Both the position numbers and the translations under genes were made by a program. A stretch of DNA of 18,858 nucleotides from Verrucomicrobiota bacterium (lineage in GTDB: Bacteria > Verrucomicrobiota > Verrucomicrobiia > Opitutales > Opitutaceae): assembly GCA_003694825.1 (NCBI GenBank), contig RFJS01000260.1, positions 1 to 18,858 of the forward strand. Direction: 5' to 3'. This document shows, in pieces, positions 5,798 to 13,201 of this stretch. The stretch's first letter is position 1. Every line of letters starts with the position of its first letter. The notes beneath the pieces were generated by a model. The model was not told the DNA's origin. It searched no databases and saw only the letters and a list, made by a program, of their open reading frames with translations.

Positions 5798-7822
5798 ATG
5801 GCGTTTCCCGACGTTCCCGAGCACCTGCAACAACGCGACCTCCGCGAGCCCGACCTCGCCGACATCCGCCGCGCCCTCCTCCTCGCCTACGGCTGGATGC
5901 ACCTCTCGCGCACTGCGGACAACCGCATCCTCGAGCTCTTCCGCCAGGGGAAAATCAAGGGCACCGTCACCGGCGCGCAGGGCAACGAAGCGCTCGCCAC
6001 CGCCGTCGCGCTCAGCCTCGACAAGGCCATCGACGTCGTCTCCTGGACCCACCGCGACCTCCCCGGCCACCTCATCTGGAGCGGCCACCTCGTCGAGCAC
6101 CTCTGCCAATACCTCGCCAACAGCGGCAGCCCGACCTTCGCCCGCGAAGGCAACGTGCATCATGGGGATCCCGCCAACCGCAGCTTCCCCATGATCAGCC
6201 ACCTCGGCGCCATGCTCTCCAACGTCCTCGGGGGGGCTGACTCCCAGCGCCGCCAGGGCCGGCCCGCCGTCGGCGTGGCCATCTTCGGCGACGGCGGCAG
6301 CAGCACCGGCGACATCCACGAATCGATGAATCTCGCGAGCGTGCTCGGCCTGCCCGTGCTCTTCCTCATCGAAAACAACCAATACGCCTACTCCACCCCC
6401 ACCGCCCAGCAGTTCCGGGGAGACGCCCTCTACAAGCGTGCCGCCGGCTACGGTATGGAGGGTCGCCGCATCGACGCCACCGATCCCGAGACCACCCTTC
6501 GCGAAATCACCGCCGCCGTCGCGCGCGTCCGCGAAACCGGCCGCCCGATGCTTATCGAGGCCCGGACCCTTCGTCTCCGCGGCCACGCGGCCTACGACAC
6601 CTGCGACTACCTCCCCGAGGGCATGCAGGCGGCCTGGGAAAAACAAGATCCGCTTCCCCGGCTGCGCGCCCGCCTCGCCGAAGACGGCCTCGCCGATTCC
6701 CTCGAAACGATCGAAACAGCCAACAAGGCCTTCTTCGAAGCCTGCCTCGGTGAGGCGCTCAAATTTCCGCCGCCGGCTCCCGCCGTCCTCACCGACAAAG
6801 TCTTCTCCCCCCGGCGCCTCGAGCCCGACTGGCAGCCCGGCCCCATGCCCGAGCGGCTCACCTTCGCCCAGGCCCTGCAGCGGGCGCACCGCAAAATTCT
6901 CTCCGAACGGCCCGAGTCCCTCGTCATGGGCCAGGACATCGCCGACTACGGCGGCGCGTTCAAAGTCACCGAAGGACTCCTCAAAGAATTCGGCCGCGAC
7001 CGCGTCCTCAACACCCCGCTGGCTGAATCCGCCACCACCGGCTACGCCATCGGCCTCGCCCTCACCGGCCACCGCCCCATCGTCGAATTCCAATTCGCCG
7101 ACTTCGCCACCGACGCCACCACTCAGATCATCCTCAACGCCGCCACCTACCACTTCCGCTCCGGCGCCGAGGTCCCCCTCGTTCTCCGCCTGCCCTGCGG
7201 TGGCGGCCTCACCTTCGGCTCCTTTCACTCCCAGGACCTCGAAAGCCTCTACGCTCACGCCCCGGGCCTGAAAATCCTCTACCCGAGCACCCCGCAGGAC
7301 GCCTTCAACGCCCTGCTCGCCGCCTACGAGGACAACAATCCCGTCCTGCTCTTCGAACACAAGCGCCTCTACCGCCTCCATCGCGCCGAGGTCGCCTTCG
7401 ACCCCAACTACCGCTCCATCTGGCGTCCTCACAAAGTTCGCTCCGGCACCCACGGCACGATCATCGCCTACGGAGAAATGCTCCTGCTCGCCGTCGAAGC
7501 CGCCGACTACCTCGCCGTCGAATACGGCTACACCTTCGACGTCTTCGACCTGCGCGCCCTCGCTCCGCTGCAGCTCGACGAAATCCAGGCCTCGCTCGCC
7601 GCCACCCACCGCCTCTGCGTCGTCCACGAAGGCCGCACCACCTGCGGCTTTGGCGCCGAGCTCATCGCCCGCCTCACCGGCCAGCACTTCCACGACATGG
7701 ACGCCGCCCCGTTGCGGATCGCCTCCGCCGACACGCCCGTCCCCTTCGCCCCGGAACTCGAACAAGTCTACCGTCCCTCCCGCGACTCCATCATCGAAGC
7801 CCTCATCGACTGGTTCGAATGA
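5798..7822 (+). CDS. Fused alpha/beta E1 component of a 2-oxoacid dehydrogenase complex
   Basis: The 674-residue protein joins both E1 subunits in one chain. The alpha part (about 20-320) has the start helix with RILELFRQGKI, the TPP-binding motif GDG (164-166) through ENN (192-194), and the RGHAAYD loop with His263. The beta part (about 352-674) begins with LTFAQAL and has GQDIADYGG, the TPP-activating Glu410 in PLAES, and FHSQDLE with His478 before LKILYPSTPQDA. It decarboxylates a 2-oxoacid and hands the acyl group to lipoyl-E2; branched-chain, pyruvate and acetoin types share this layout, so the substrate is open. No E2 or E3 gene is nearby. ATG 5798 fits the family N-terminus; Met34 would cut a conserved helix. 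The stop overlaps the kdsC start by four bases, making it the first gene of a coupled operon. Confidence 0.85.
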   Translation: MAFPDVPEHLQQRDLREPDLADIRRALLLAYGWMHLSRTADNRILELFRQGKIKGTVTGAQGNEALATAVALSLDKAIDVVSWTHRDLPGHLIWSGHLVEHLCQYLANSGSPTFAREGNVHHGDPANRSFPMISHLGAMLSNVLGGADSQRRQGRPAVGVAIFGDGGSSTGDIHESMNLASVLGLPVLFLIENNQYAYSTPTAQQFRGDALYKRAAGYGMEGRRIDATDPETTLREITAAVARVRETGRPMLIEARTLRLRGHAAYDTCDYLPEGMQAAWEKQDPLPRLRARLAEDGLADSLETIETANKAFFEACLGEALKFPPPAPAVLTDKVFSPRRLEPDWQPGPMPERLTFAQALQRAHRKILSERPESLVMGQDIADYGGAFKVTEGLLKEFGRDRVLNTPLAESATTGYAIGLALTGHRPIVEFQFADFATDATTQIILNAATYHFRSGAEVPLVLRLPCGGGLTFGSFHSQDLESLYAHAPGLKILYPSTPQDAFNALLAAYEDNNPVLLFEHKRLYRLHRAEVAFDPNYRSIWRPHKVRSGTHGTIIAYGEMLLLAVEAADYLAVEYGYTFDVFDLRALAPLQLDEIQASLAATHRLCVVHEGRTTCGFGAELIARLTGQHFHDMDAAPLRIASADTPVPFAPELEQVYRPSRDSIIEALIDWFE

Positions 7823-8364
7823 CCGCCCCCGACACACCCTCCTCCGCCGCCTCACGCCTCGACTGGGGCCGCATCCGCCTCTTCGCCATGGACGTCGACG
7901 GCATCCTCACCGACGGCACCGTCTGCATCTCCTCGGACGGATCCGAAGCCAAGACCTTCTCCATCCTCGACGGCCTCGGCCTCGTGCGCCTGCGCGAGGC
8001 CGGCATCACCGTCGCCTGGATCTCCGGGCGCGCCTCCGGCGCCACCACCCGCCGCGCCGAGGAGCTGCGCATCGCTCACCTCATCCAGGGCCGCAAAGAC
8101 AAAATCACCGCCCTGACGGAACTCATGGCCGAACTGGGACTCCAACCCCGGGAAGTCTGCTACATGGGCGACGACGACATCGACGCACCCGCCATCGAAC
8201 ACGCCGGCATCGGCGTCTCCGTCCCCACCGCCATGCCGGCCGCCCGGACGGCCGCCGACTACATCACCACCCTGCCCGCCGGCCGGGGGGCCGTGCGCGA
8301 AATCTGCGACCTCATCCTCGCCGCCCGTTCTCCCGAAACCACCGCCTCCGACACCCGGGCATGA
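7819..8364 (+). CDS. kdsC: 3-deoxy-D-manno-octulosonate 8-phosphate phosphatase
   Basis: This 181-residue capless HAD phosphatase removes phosphate from Kdo-8-P in the cytoplasm, giving the free Kdo needed for the LPS inner core. Motif I is DVDGILTDG (25-33; Asp25, Asp27), motif II is Ser69 in WISGR, Lys93 or Lys95 in GRKDK is motif III, and motif IV is GDDDID (117-122). The tail GRGAVREICDLIL (155-167) is the KdsC signature that reaches into the neighbouring subunit. The N-terminus has about 18 extra residues before the first strand. The ATG overlaps the E1 stop and the TGA overlaps the lptC ATG. The position directly before lptC-lptA-lptB matches proteobacterial order and strengthens the call over a general YrbI-like phosphatase. 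Confidence 0.92.
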   Translation: MTAPDTPSSAASRLDWGRIRLFAMDVDGILTDGTVCISSDGSEAKTFSILDGLGLVRLREAGITVAWISGRASGATTRRAEELRIAHLIQGRKDKITALTELMAELGLQPREVCYMGDDDIDAPAIEHAGIGVSVPTAMPAARTAADYITTLPAGRGAVREICDLILAARSPETTASDTRA

Positions 8365-8795
8365 TCCGAACCCGCCGCATCGCCTTCATCGCGCTCCTCC
8401 TGGCCGCCACCGCCGGGCTCGCCCAGGTCATGCCCAATGCCCCGGTCGTCAACTTCCGCTTCCCCATGTTCAACTCCGAGGGTTACAAGACCTGGGAGCT
8501 GCGCGGCGCCGAAGGGCGCTACATCAACGAGAACCGCGTCGAACTGACCAACGTCAACCTCCGCATCTACAGCGGCGACGAAACCGGCGCGCTCCAGACC
8601 GAAATCTCCAGCCCGAAAGCCATCATCGAAATCGACACACGCATCGTCCGCGGCCCCGAATCCGTCCACGTCGTCGGCCCGGGCTACGAGATGTTCGGCG
8701 AAGACTGGCGCTATGACGACGCGGACAAGACCATCGTCGTGCAGCGCAACGTCGTCGTCACCTTCGATGACTCCGTCGGCAACATCCTCAAATGA
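8361..8795 (+). CDS. lptC: LptC-like LPS export periplasmic protein
   Basis: The 144-residue product starts with a short positive stretch (Arg3, Arg5, Arg6), a hydrophobic core (residues 7-20) and then a beta-rich domain with the pattern seen in the LptC/OstA fold: a strand set GYKTWELRGAEGRYIN, NRVELTNVNLRIY, SSPKAIIEI and a terminal TIVVQRNVVVTFDD. In E. coli LptC is an inner-membrane-anchored bridge between LptFG and LptA. Here the N-terminus ends in an AGLAQ-type cleavage site, so the protein may be released as a soluble periplasmic form. Identity rests mainly on position between kdsC and lptA, because the family is very divergent; a second OstA-type protein is the alternative. Both ends overlap neighbours by four bases. 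Confidence 0.72.
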   Translation: MIRTRRIAFIALLLAATAGLAQVMPNAPVVNFRFPMFNSEGYKTWELRGAEGRYINENRVELTNVNLRIYSGDETGALQTEISSPKAIIEIDTRIVRGPESVHVVGPGYEMFGEDWRYDDADKTIVVQRNVVVTFDDSVGNILK

Positions 8796-9442
8796 AACGT
8801 CGCTTCGCTCTGCTTCATCCTCTTCTCGGCCTTGCCCTCCTGCCGCTCGCCGGCGCGGCGGCCGGCGCCGCAGCGGATACCCCGCCACCCGCCGCCGGCG
8901 TATCCGAACTCAAAGACACCATCGTCACCAGCGACCACCTCGAGCTGCGCAACGACGGTGAACTCGCCTATTTCGCCTTCAGCGGCAACGTCCGCCTCAC
9001 CGGGACCAACCTCGAGGTCACCTGCGACAAACTCGAGATCTACGCCGAATCCAAAAAAGGCGAAGATGGCTCGCTCGGCAGCGTCGGCGGCCTGCGCCGC
9101 ATCGTCGCCACCGGCCACGTCGTCATCGCCCAGGAGGGGCGCCGCGCCACCGCGGGCCGCGCCGAAGTGCTGCCCGATGAGGACAAAATCGTCCTCACCG
9201 AGGATCCCGTCGTCACCGATCCCCAGGGCACCGTATCCGGCGAGCGCATGACCTTCTACCGGGGCAGGCAAAACGGCGAGATCGTCAAGCCACGCGTCCT
9301 GCTCCGCGCCCTCCCCGACCTCGGCTTCCCCAGGCGACCCGCCACCGACGGGCCCGCCACCGACAGCACGGACGGCGCTGACGCCCCGGCCCCGGAAAGC
9401 GCATCCTCCAACGGCGCAGCCGAAGACAACCCGCAGCCGTGA
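8792..9442 (+). CDS. lptA: LptA-like OstA-domain periplasmic LPS transport protein
   Basis: This 216-residue protein has a signal peptide (Lys2, Arg3, Arg4, hydrophobic 7-20, Ala-rich cleavage near 22-28). Residues 40-165 form an OstA/LptA beta-jellyroll: repeats of the type IVTSDHLELRNDGELAYFAFSGNVRL, LEVTCDKLEIYAE, RIVATGHVVIAQEGRRATAGRAE and KIVLTEDPVVTDPQGTVSGERMTFYRGR. LptA polymers form the periplasmic bridge that carries LPS from LptC to the outer-membrane LptD. Unusual here is a tail of about 38 residues (179-216), rich in Pro, Ala, Asp and Ser, that goes beyond the normal domain end and looks disordered. The start overlaps the lptC stop and the stop overlaps the GTG of lptB. Confidence 0.85.
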   Translation: MKRRFALLHPLLGLALLPLAGAAAGAAADTPPPAAGVSELKDTIVTSDHLELRNDGELAYFAFSGNVRLTGTNLEVTCDKLEIYAESKKGEDGSLGSVGGLRRIVATGHVVIAQEGRRATAGRAEVLPDEDKIVLTEDPVVTDPQGTVSGERMTFYRGRQNGEIVKPRVLLRALPDLGFPRRPATDGPATDSTDGADAPAPESASSNGAAEDNPQP

Positions 9443-10236
9443 GCGAACCGACCTCCAGCCAGCCGTCCGCCAACGCGCCGGAACCGGTCACCGTCCGCAC
9501 CGCCGAGGGCCGGCGCTCCACCATCGCCACCCGGGAGCTGGGCAAGACCTACGGCAAGCGCCGGGTCGTCAACGGCGTCAACCTCCACGTCGCCTCCGGC
9601 GAAGTCGTCGGCCTGCTCGGCCCCAATGGCGCCGGCAAGACGACCACATTCTACATGATCGTCGGCCTCGTCCCCGCCACCGACGGCGCCGTGCTGCTCG
9701 ACGACCGGGAGATCACCCACATGCGCATGCACCAGCGCGCACGCGCCGGCCTCGGGTATCTGCCGCAGGAACCCAGCATCTTTCGCAAGCTCACCGTCGA
9801 GGAAAACGTCCGCGCCATCGCCGAGACCCTCGCTGTCTCCCGGGCCGAGCGCCGGGAACTGGTCGAACGCCAGCTCGCCGACCTCGGCCTCACCCACCTC
9901 GCCCGCCAGAAGGCCTACACCCTCAGCGGCGGCGAGCGCCGGCGCCTCGAGATCGCCCGCGCCCTCGTCACCCGCCCGCGCTTCCTGCTCATGGACGAGC
10001 CCTTCAGCGGCGTCGATCCCATCTCCGTCGCCGAAGTCCAGCGCATCGTGCTCTCCCTTAAGGCCCGCGGTATCGGCATCCTCATCACCGACCACAACGT
10101 GCGCGAAACCCTCCGGATCGTCGATCGCGCCTACCTCATCCACCAGGGGCGCGTCCTCTCGGAAGGCACCGGCCAGTTTCTCATCAACGATCCCCAAAGC
10201 CGCAAATTCTACCTCGGAGAAAACTTCGATCTGTGA
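9439..10236 (+). CDS. lptB: LPS export ABC transporter ATP-binding protein
   Basis: This 265-residue ATPase powers LPS extraction by LptFG at the inner membrane. Walker A GPNGAGKTTT is at 61-70, the Q-loop Gln110 in LPQEPSIFRKL, signature LSGGERRR at 162-169, Walker B FLLMDEP with Asp186-Glu187, and the H-loop His219 in ITDHNVRETL. The YLPQEPSIFRKLTVEENV and ITDHNVRET segments are LptB-specific among ABC ATPases. The domain begins near residue 29, so about 28 extra N-terminal residues, rich in Ser, Pro and Thr, precede it. The GTG at 9439 is the only standard start before Met73. The partner permeases LptF and LptG are not in this window. The stop overlaps the hprK GTG by four bases. Confidence 0.95.
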   Translation: MSEPTSSQPSANAPEPVTVRTAEGRRSTIATRELGKTYGKRRVVNGVNLHVASGEVVGLLGPNGAGKTTTFYMIVGLVPATDGAVLLDDREITHMRMHQRARAGLGYLPQEPSIFRKLTVEENVRAIAETLAVSRAERRELVERQLADLGLTHLARQKAYTLSGGERRRLEIARALVTRPRFLLMDEPFSGVDPISVAEVQRIVLSLKARGIGILITDHNVRETLRIVDRAYLIHQGRVLSEGTGQFLINDPQSRKFYLGENFDL

Positions 10237-11201
10237 ACGATACCCTCTCTGTCATCTCCCGGCCCCGCCGCCCCGCGAGCATCACCGTCGAACACTTCTA
10301 CAAGACCTATCGCGAGCGCCTCAAACTCGAGGTCATCGCCGGCGCGGCCGGCATGCGCCGCACCATCCGCGAGGTCAGCATCAACCGCCCCGCCCTCGCG
10401 CTCACCGGATTCTTCAAATACTTTCCCAACAAGCGCATCCAGGTCCTCGGTGCCGGCGAGATGACCTACCTCAAGACCCTCTCCGAAGCCAAACAGCGGA
10501 AGATCTTCGAAGAGTTCGCCCGGCGGCGCGTCCCCTGCCTCATCCTCTCGCGCAACTTCCAGCCCACCCCGGCCATGCGCGAAACCTGCGAGGCGCGCCG
10601 GCTGCCGTTGATGCGCACCCCGATGATCACGATGAACTTCATCAACGTGGCCACCCTCTGCGTGGACAACGAATTCGCGCCCACCACCACGCTCCACGGC
10701 ACGATGATGGACATCAAGGGCATCGGCGTCTTCCTGCGCGGCGACAGCGGCGTCGGCAAAAGCGAGTGCGCCCTCGCTCTCATCGAACGCGGGCACACCC
10801 TCATTTCCGACGATTTCACCTACATCCGCCTCCTCGACGAACGCGAACTCGTCGCCACCAGCCCGGAACTGAACCGCGGCTACATGGAGTGCCGCGGCCT
10901 CGGCATCATCAATGTCGGCGAACTCTTCGGCATCCGTTCGGTGCGGCGGGAGAAGCGCGTCGACATGGTGATCTCGCTGCGGGAATACACCCCGGATGTC
11001 GTGGAAGAACGCACCGGCCTGGAGCATGCCACGTTCGAAATTCTCGGCATCAGCGTCTCCCACGTCGAACTCTACGTGCGCCCCGGCCGCGACATCGCCC
11101 GCCTCGTCGAAGTCGCCGCCCTCATCGAAGCCCTCCGCAAAATGGGGCACGATCCCGCCCGCGAATTCAACGAGCGTCTGATCGAATTCATGGCCAAATA
11201 A
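10233..11201 (+). CDS. hprK: HPr kinase/phosphorylase
   Basis: The 322-residue product phosphorylates a Ser of HPr-type carrier proteins using ATP or PPi, and reverses this with phosphate, so it reports the energy state of the cell. The N-terminal domain is about 15-140. In the C-terminal kinase domain, HGTMMDIKGIG with His155 precedes the Walker A GDSGVGKS (170-177), the LISDD segment has Asp193-Asp194, and the HprK signature is ECRGLGIINVGELFG (219-233). PGRDIARLVEVAAL (284-297) is the typical C-terminal helix region. The gene is the last of the coupled cluster. In Proteobacteria hprK often lies close to lptB but with rpoN, hpf and ptsN in between; none of those is here. A GTG start overlaps the lptB stop. 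No HPr gene is visible nearby. Confidence 0.93.
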   Translation: MNDTLSVISRPRRPASITVEHFYKTYRERLKLEVIAGAAGMRRTIREVSINRPALALTGFFKYFPNKRIQVLGAGEMTYLKTLSEAKQRKIFEEFARRRVPCLILSRNFQPTPAMRETCEARRLPLMRTPMITMNFINVATLCVDNEFAPTTTLHGTMMDIKGIGVFLRGDSGVGKSECALALIERGHTLISDDFTYIRLLDERELVATSPELNRGYMECRGLGIINVGELFGIRSVRREKRVDMVISLREYTPDVVEERTGLEHATFEILGISVSHVELYVRPGRDIARLVEVAALIEALRKMGHDPAREFNERLIEFMAK

Positions 11202-11223
11202 TAGCGGTCCTCAGGGCTCGCCG

Positions 11224-11256
11224 GGACCCTCACGCGACGCGTGAGTCCATGGTTTT
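11224..11256 (+). terminator. Terminator-like palindrome after hprK
   Basis: CTCACGCG (11229-11236) and CGCGTGAG (11238-11245) are perfectly complementary around a single A, and GGA/TCC extend the pairing outside a CC bulge. TTTT at 11253-11256 follows after six further bases. It lies 22 bases after the hprK stop, so it probably ends the six-gene operon. With only one central base it could equally be a protein-binding palindrome. Confidence 0.5.
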
Positions 11257-11330
11257 CAAGGGGCTGCGCGGCAGGGCCGTTTGTGGCGATCTGGCAACAC
11301 GCAAACAGCCGAAACTTCTCCGCAAACCGC

Positions 11331-11339
11331 TGTGAACAA
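11331..11339 (-). promoter_or_regulatory. DnaA-box-like site (one mismatch)
   Basis: TGTGAACAA on the plus strand reads TTGTTCACA on the minus strand, one base away from the TTATNCACA consensus. It is about 310 bases upstream of dnaA in the non-coding interval. Confidence 0.4.
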
Positions 11340-11615
11340 GATGTCCACAAGTTCGCCTTGAAAAGCCGGTTTTCCTGATCGTTACTCGTCGTCCCTTTCG
11401 CCCGCTCGCGGTTTCCGCCGAGCCTGTTCTTTGCCGCCTCCCTGCACCCGCCATCAGCCTCCCTCGCAAAAACCCCCAACTACCTCACCGACAGGCACTT
11501 CCGTGCAATGCTGTCGATTGCCGCCAAGCACCTGTCGCCGTATCCCTTTCCCGCCTTCACCGGGAGGCAGCCACGTCGGTGCGGACGCGTCAGAACAGGC
11601 GACTTCGAGGCCGTT

Positions 11616-11624
11616 TGTGAATAA
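11616..11624 (-). promoter_or_regulatory. Perfect DnaA box immediately upstream of dnaA
   Basis: TGTGAATAA on the plus strand reads TTATTCACA on the minus strand, an exact match to TTATNCACA. It ends 22 bases before the dnaA ATG, a position suited to autorepression of dnaA by its own product, a known mode of control in many bacteria. Confidence 0.6.
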
Positions 11625-11646
11625 GCGAAGGGGCCATTGTCGCCGC

Positions 11647-13038
11647 ATGCCCACCACCGCCACAGATTCACACGTTTGGAACACGGTCAAAGCCGAGCTG
11701 GCCTCGGCCGTGCCGACGGACATTTTCGAAACCTGGCTCGCCTCGGTCGAGTGCGACTGCCTCGACGATGAGCACGTGCGTCTCACGGTCCCCAGCGACT
11801 TCGCCGCGATCTGGATCAATGACAACTACCGTGACCTGATCGCCCAGAAATTCCGGCACGTCCTCGGCCACGCCGTCAGCCTCGACATCCGATCCGGCGG
11901 AACCGAACAGACCTCAGAAACCGCGACCGCCCAGGCCGACCCGGAGCCGGCCGCCGCGCCGGCACCGTCCCGCCCCGCCCGCCGCGTCGTCCCGATCGAA
12001 GAGCGGATCATGGGCGCCTCCTCGCTCAACCCGCGCAACACGTTCGAAACCTTCGTCGTCGGCTCCAACAGCCAGCTCGCTCATGCCGCGGCCCTCGCGG
12101 TCGCCCAGGCCCCCGCCCAGGCCTACAATCCCCTCTTCCTCTACGGCGAAACCGGGCTGGGCAAGACGCACCTGATGCACGCGGTCGGCCACCACGTGCT
12201 GCACACCAACGAAAACGCCCGCGTCGCCTACCTCTCCTGCGAGAAGTTCACCAACGAATACATCCAGGCCCTGCAGGACAACGCGCTCACCCAGTTCCGC
12301 CGCCGCTATCGCAATGTCGACGTCCTCCTGCTCGACGACGTCCAGTTCCTCAGCGGCAAGGAGCGCATCCAGGAGGAATTCTTCCACACCTTCAACGACC
12401 TGTTCGAATCCGGGAAACAGATCTTCCTCTCCAACGACCGGCCGGCCAGTGAGATCGCCCGCCTCGAGTCGCGCCTCGTCTCCCGCTTCCAGTGGGGGCT
12501 GATGGCCGACATCCAGCCGCCGGATCTCGAAACGCGCGAGGCCATCCTTCGCTCGAAGGCCGCCTCGCTCAAGACCGAGATCGATCCCGAAGTCATCGCC
12601 TTCATCGCGAAGCACATCTCCCGCAACATCCGCCGTCTCGAAGGCGCGCTGCTCAAGGTCGCCAGCTACTCCGCCCTCTCCGGTGAGCCCGTCAACGTGG
12701 CCGCCGCCGAAAAGCTCCTCGGCGACATGCTCATGGAAGAGGCCCAGCAGCAGGTCACCATCGAAACCATTCAAAAGCGCGTCGCCGACTTCTTCCAGCT
12801 CCGCCTCGCCGACATGGTCAGCCGCCGCCGTCCGGCCAACATCGCCGGCGCCCGGCAGATCGCCATGTATCTGAGCCGCATCCTCACCCGCCACTCCCTC
12901 CAGGAAATCGGTGAGGCCTTCGGCGGACGCGACCACGGCACCGTCATCCACGCCTGCCGGGCCGTCGAAAACCTCATGGAGCAGGACGCCTCTGTGCGCA
13001 GCAACGTCGAGTTCCTCAAAAACCAACTCTCCCGCTGA
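11647..13038 (+). CDS. dnaA: Chromosomal replication initiator protein DnaA
   Basis: This 463-residue protein opens the replication origin. Domain I (about 8-75), with WNTVKAELASAVPTDIFETW, is the oligomerisation/helicase-loading domain. Domain II (about 83-125) is a Pro/Ala-rich linker. Domain III is the AAA+ ATPase: FVVGSNSQLA, Walker A GETGLGKT (167-174), Walker B LLLDD (227-231), then LSND sensor I (261-264) and the RLVSRF arginine-finger region (276-281). Domain IV binds DnaA boxes with the signature GGRDHGTVIHA (426-436). Length and domains are complete. ATG 11647 is chosen over the open frame reaching back to 11431, because that extension is low in conservation and contains the perfect DnaA box. 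The gene is not beside dnaN, recF or gyrB here. Confidence 0.97.
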   Translation: MPTTATDSHVWNTVKAELASAVPTDIFETWLASVECDCLDDEHVRLTVPSDFAAIWINDNYRDLIAQKFRHVLGHAVSLDIRSGGTEQTSETATAQADPEPAAAPAPSRPARRVVPIEERIMGASSLNPRNTFETFVVGSNSQLAHAAALAVAQAPAQAYNPLFLYGETGLGKTHLMHAVGHHVLHTNENARVAYLSCEKFTNEYIQALQDNALTQFRRRYRNVDVLLLDDVQFLSGKERIQEEFFHTFNDLFESGKQIFLSNDRPASEIARLESRLVSRFQWGLMADIQPPDLETREAILRSKAASLKTEIDPEVIAFIAKHISRNIRRLEGALLKVASYSALSGEPVNVAAAEKLLGDMLMEEAQQQVTIETIQKRVADFFQLRLADMVSRRRPANIAGARQIAMYLSRILTRHSLQEIGEAFGGRDHGTVIHACRAVENLMEQDASVRSNVEFLKNQLSR

Positions 13039-13089
13039 CGCCGCACCGTCGGCTCCGCGCCGCTCCCCTGCGAACGGCCGGGCGGCGTC
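13037..13089 (+). terminator. Inverted repeat after dnaA, possible terminator
   Basis: GACGCCGC (13037-13044) overlaps the dnaA stop codon and pairs with GCGGCGTC (13082-13089); an inner CCGT/ACGG pair (13046-13049 and 13074-13077) can continue the stem. Only CTTTC follows, so terminator strength is doubtful. Confidence 0.35.
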
Positions 13090-13201
13090 CTTTCAGGTCG
13101 CCCGCCCTCCCCGCTCCTCCGTCCCCCCGAACCACGGCGACGCTTGACGCGCCCGCGCCCCCGCGAAATCTTCCCCGCCGTCACCACTGACAACCGGCAC
13201 C

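Larger units (their letters stand above)
11202..11646 (+). other. Non-coding interval before dnaA, 445 bases
   Basis: No gene is supported here. The interval begins with a terminator-like palindrome (11224-11256), and carries one perfect and one near-perfect DnaA box. It contains GAAAA-GCCGG-TTTTC (11360-11374), a short inverted repeat in a locally AT-richer patch. A weak promoter guess is TTGAAA at 11358-11363 with GTTACT 17 bases on, but the -10 match is poor. The region is a candidate dnaA promoter zone; two boxes are too few to call an origin. Confidence 0.6.

Noticed and set aside
5792..7855. Very long minus-strand open frame (687 codons) opposite the E1 gene, and similar ones at 507-1544, 9256-10197, 10209-11150 and 11914-13026
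   Set aside because: Antisense shadows created by GC-rich third positions; translations are low-complexity Gly/Glu/Asp-rich with no domain, while the plus strand has well-conserved enzymes.
11202..11646. Replication origin (oriC) before dnaA
   Set aside because: Only two box-like sites, no clear AT-rich unwinding element and no skew data; kept as a regulatory observation instead of an origin call.
11431..11646. N-terminal extension of DnaA from the open frame starting at 11431
   Set aside because: The extension is Pro/Ser/Thr-rich and unlike DnaA domain I, and contains the DnaA box; ATG 11647 gives the normal domain I start.
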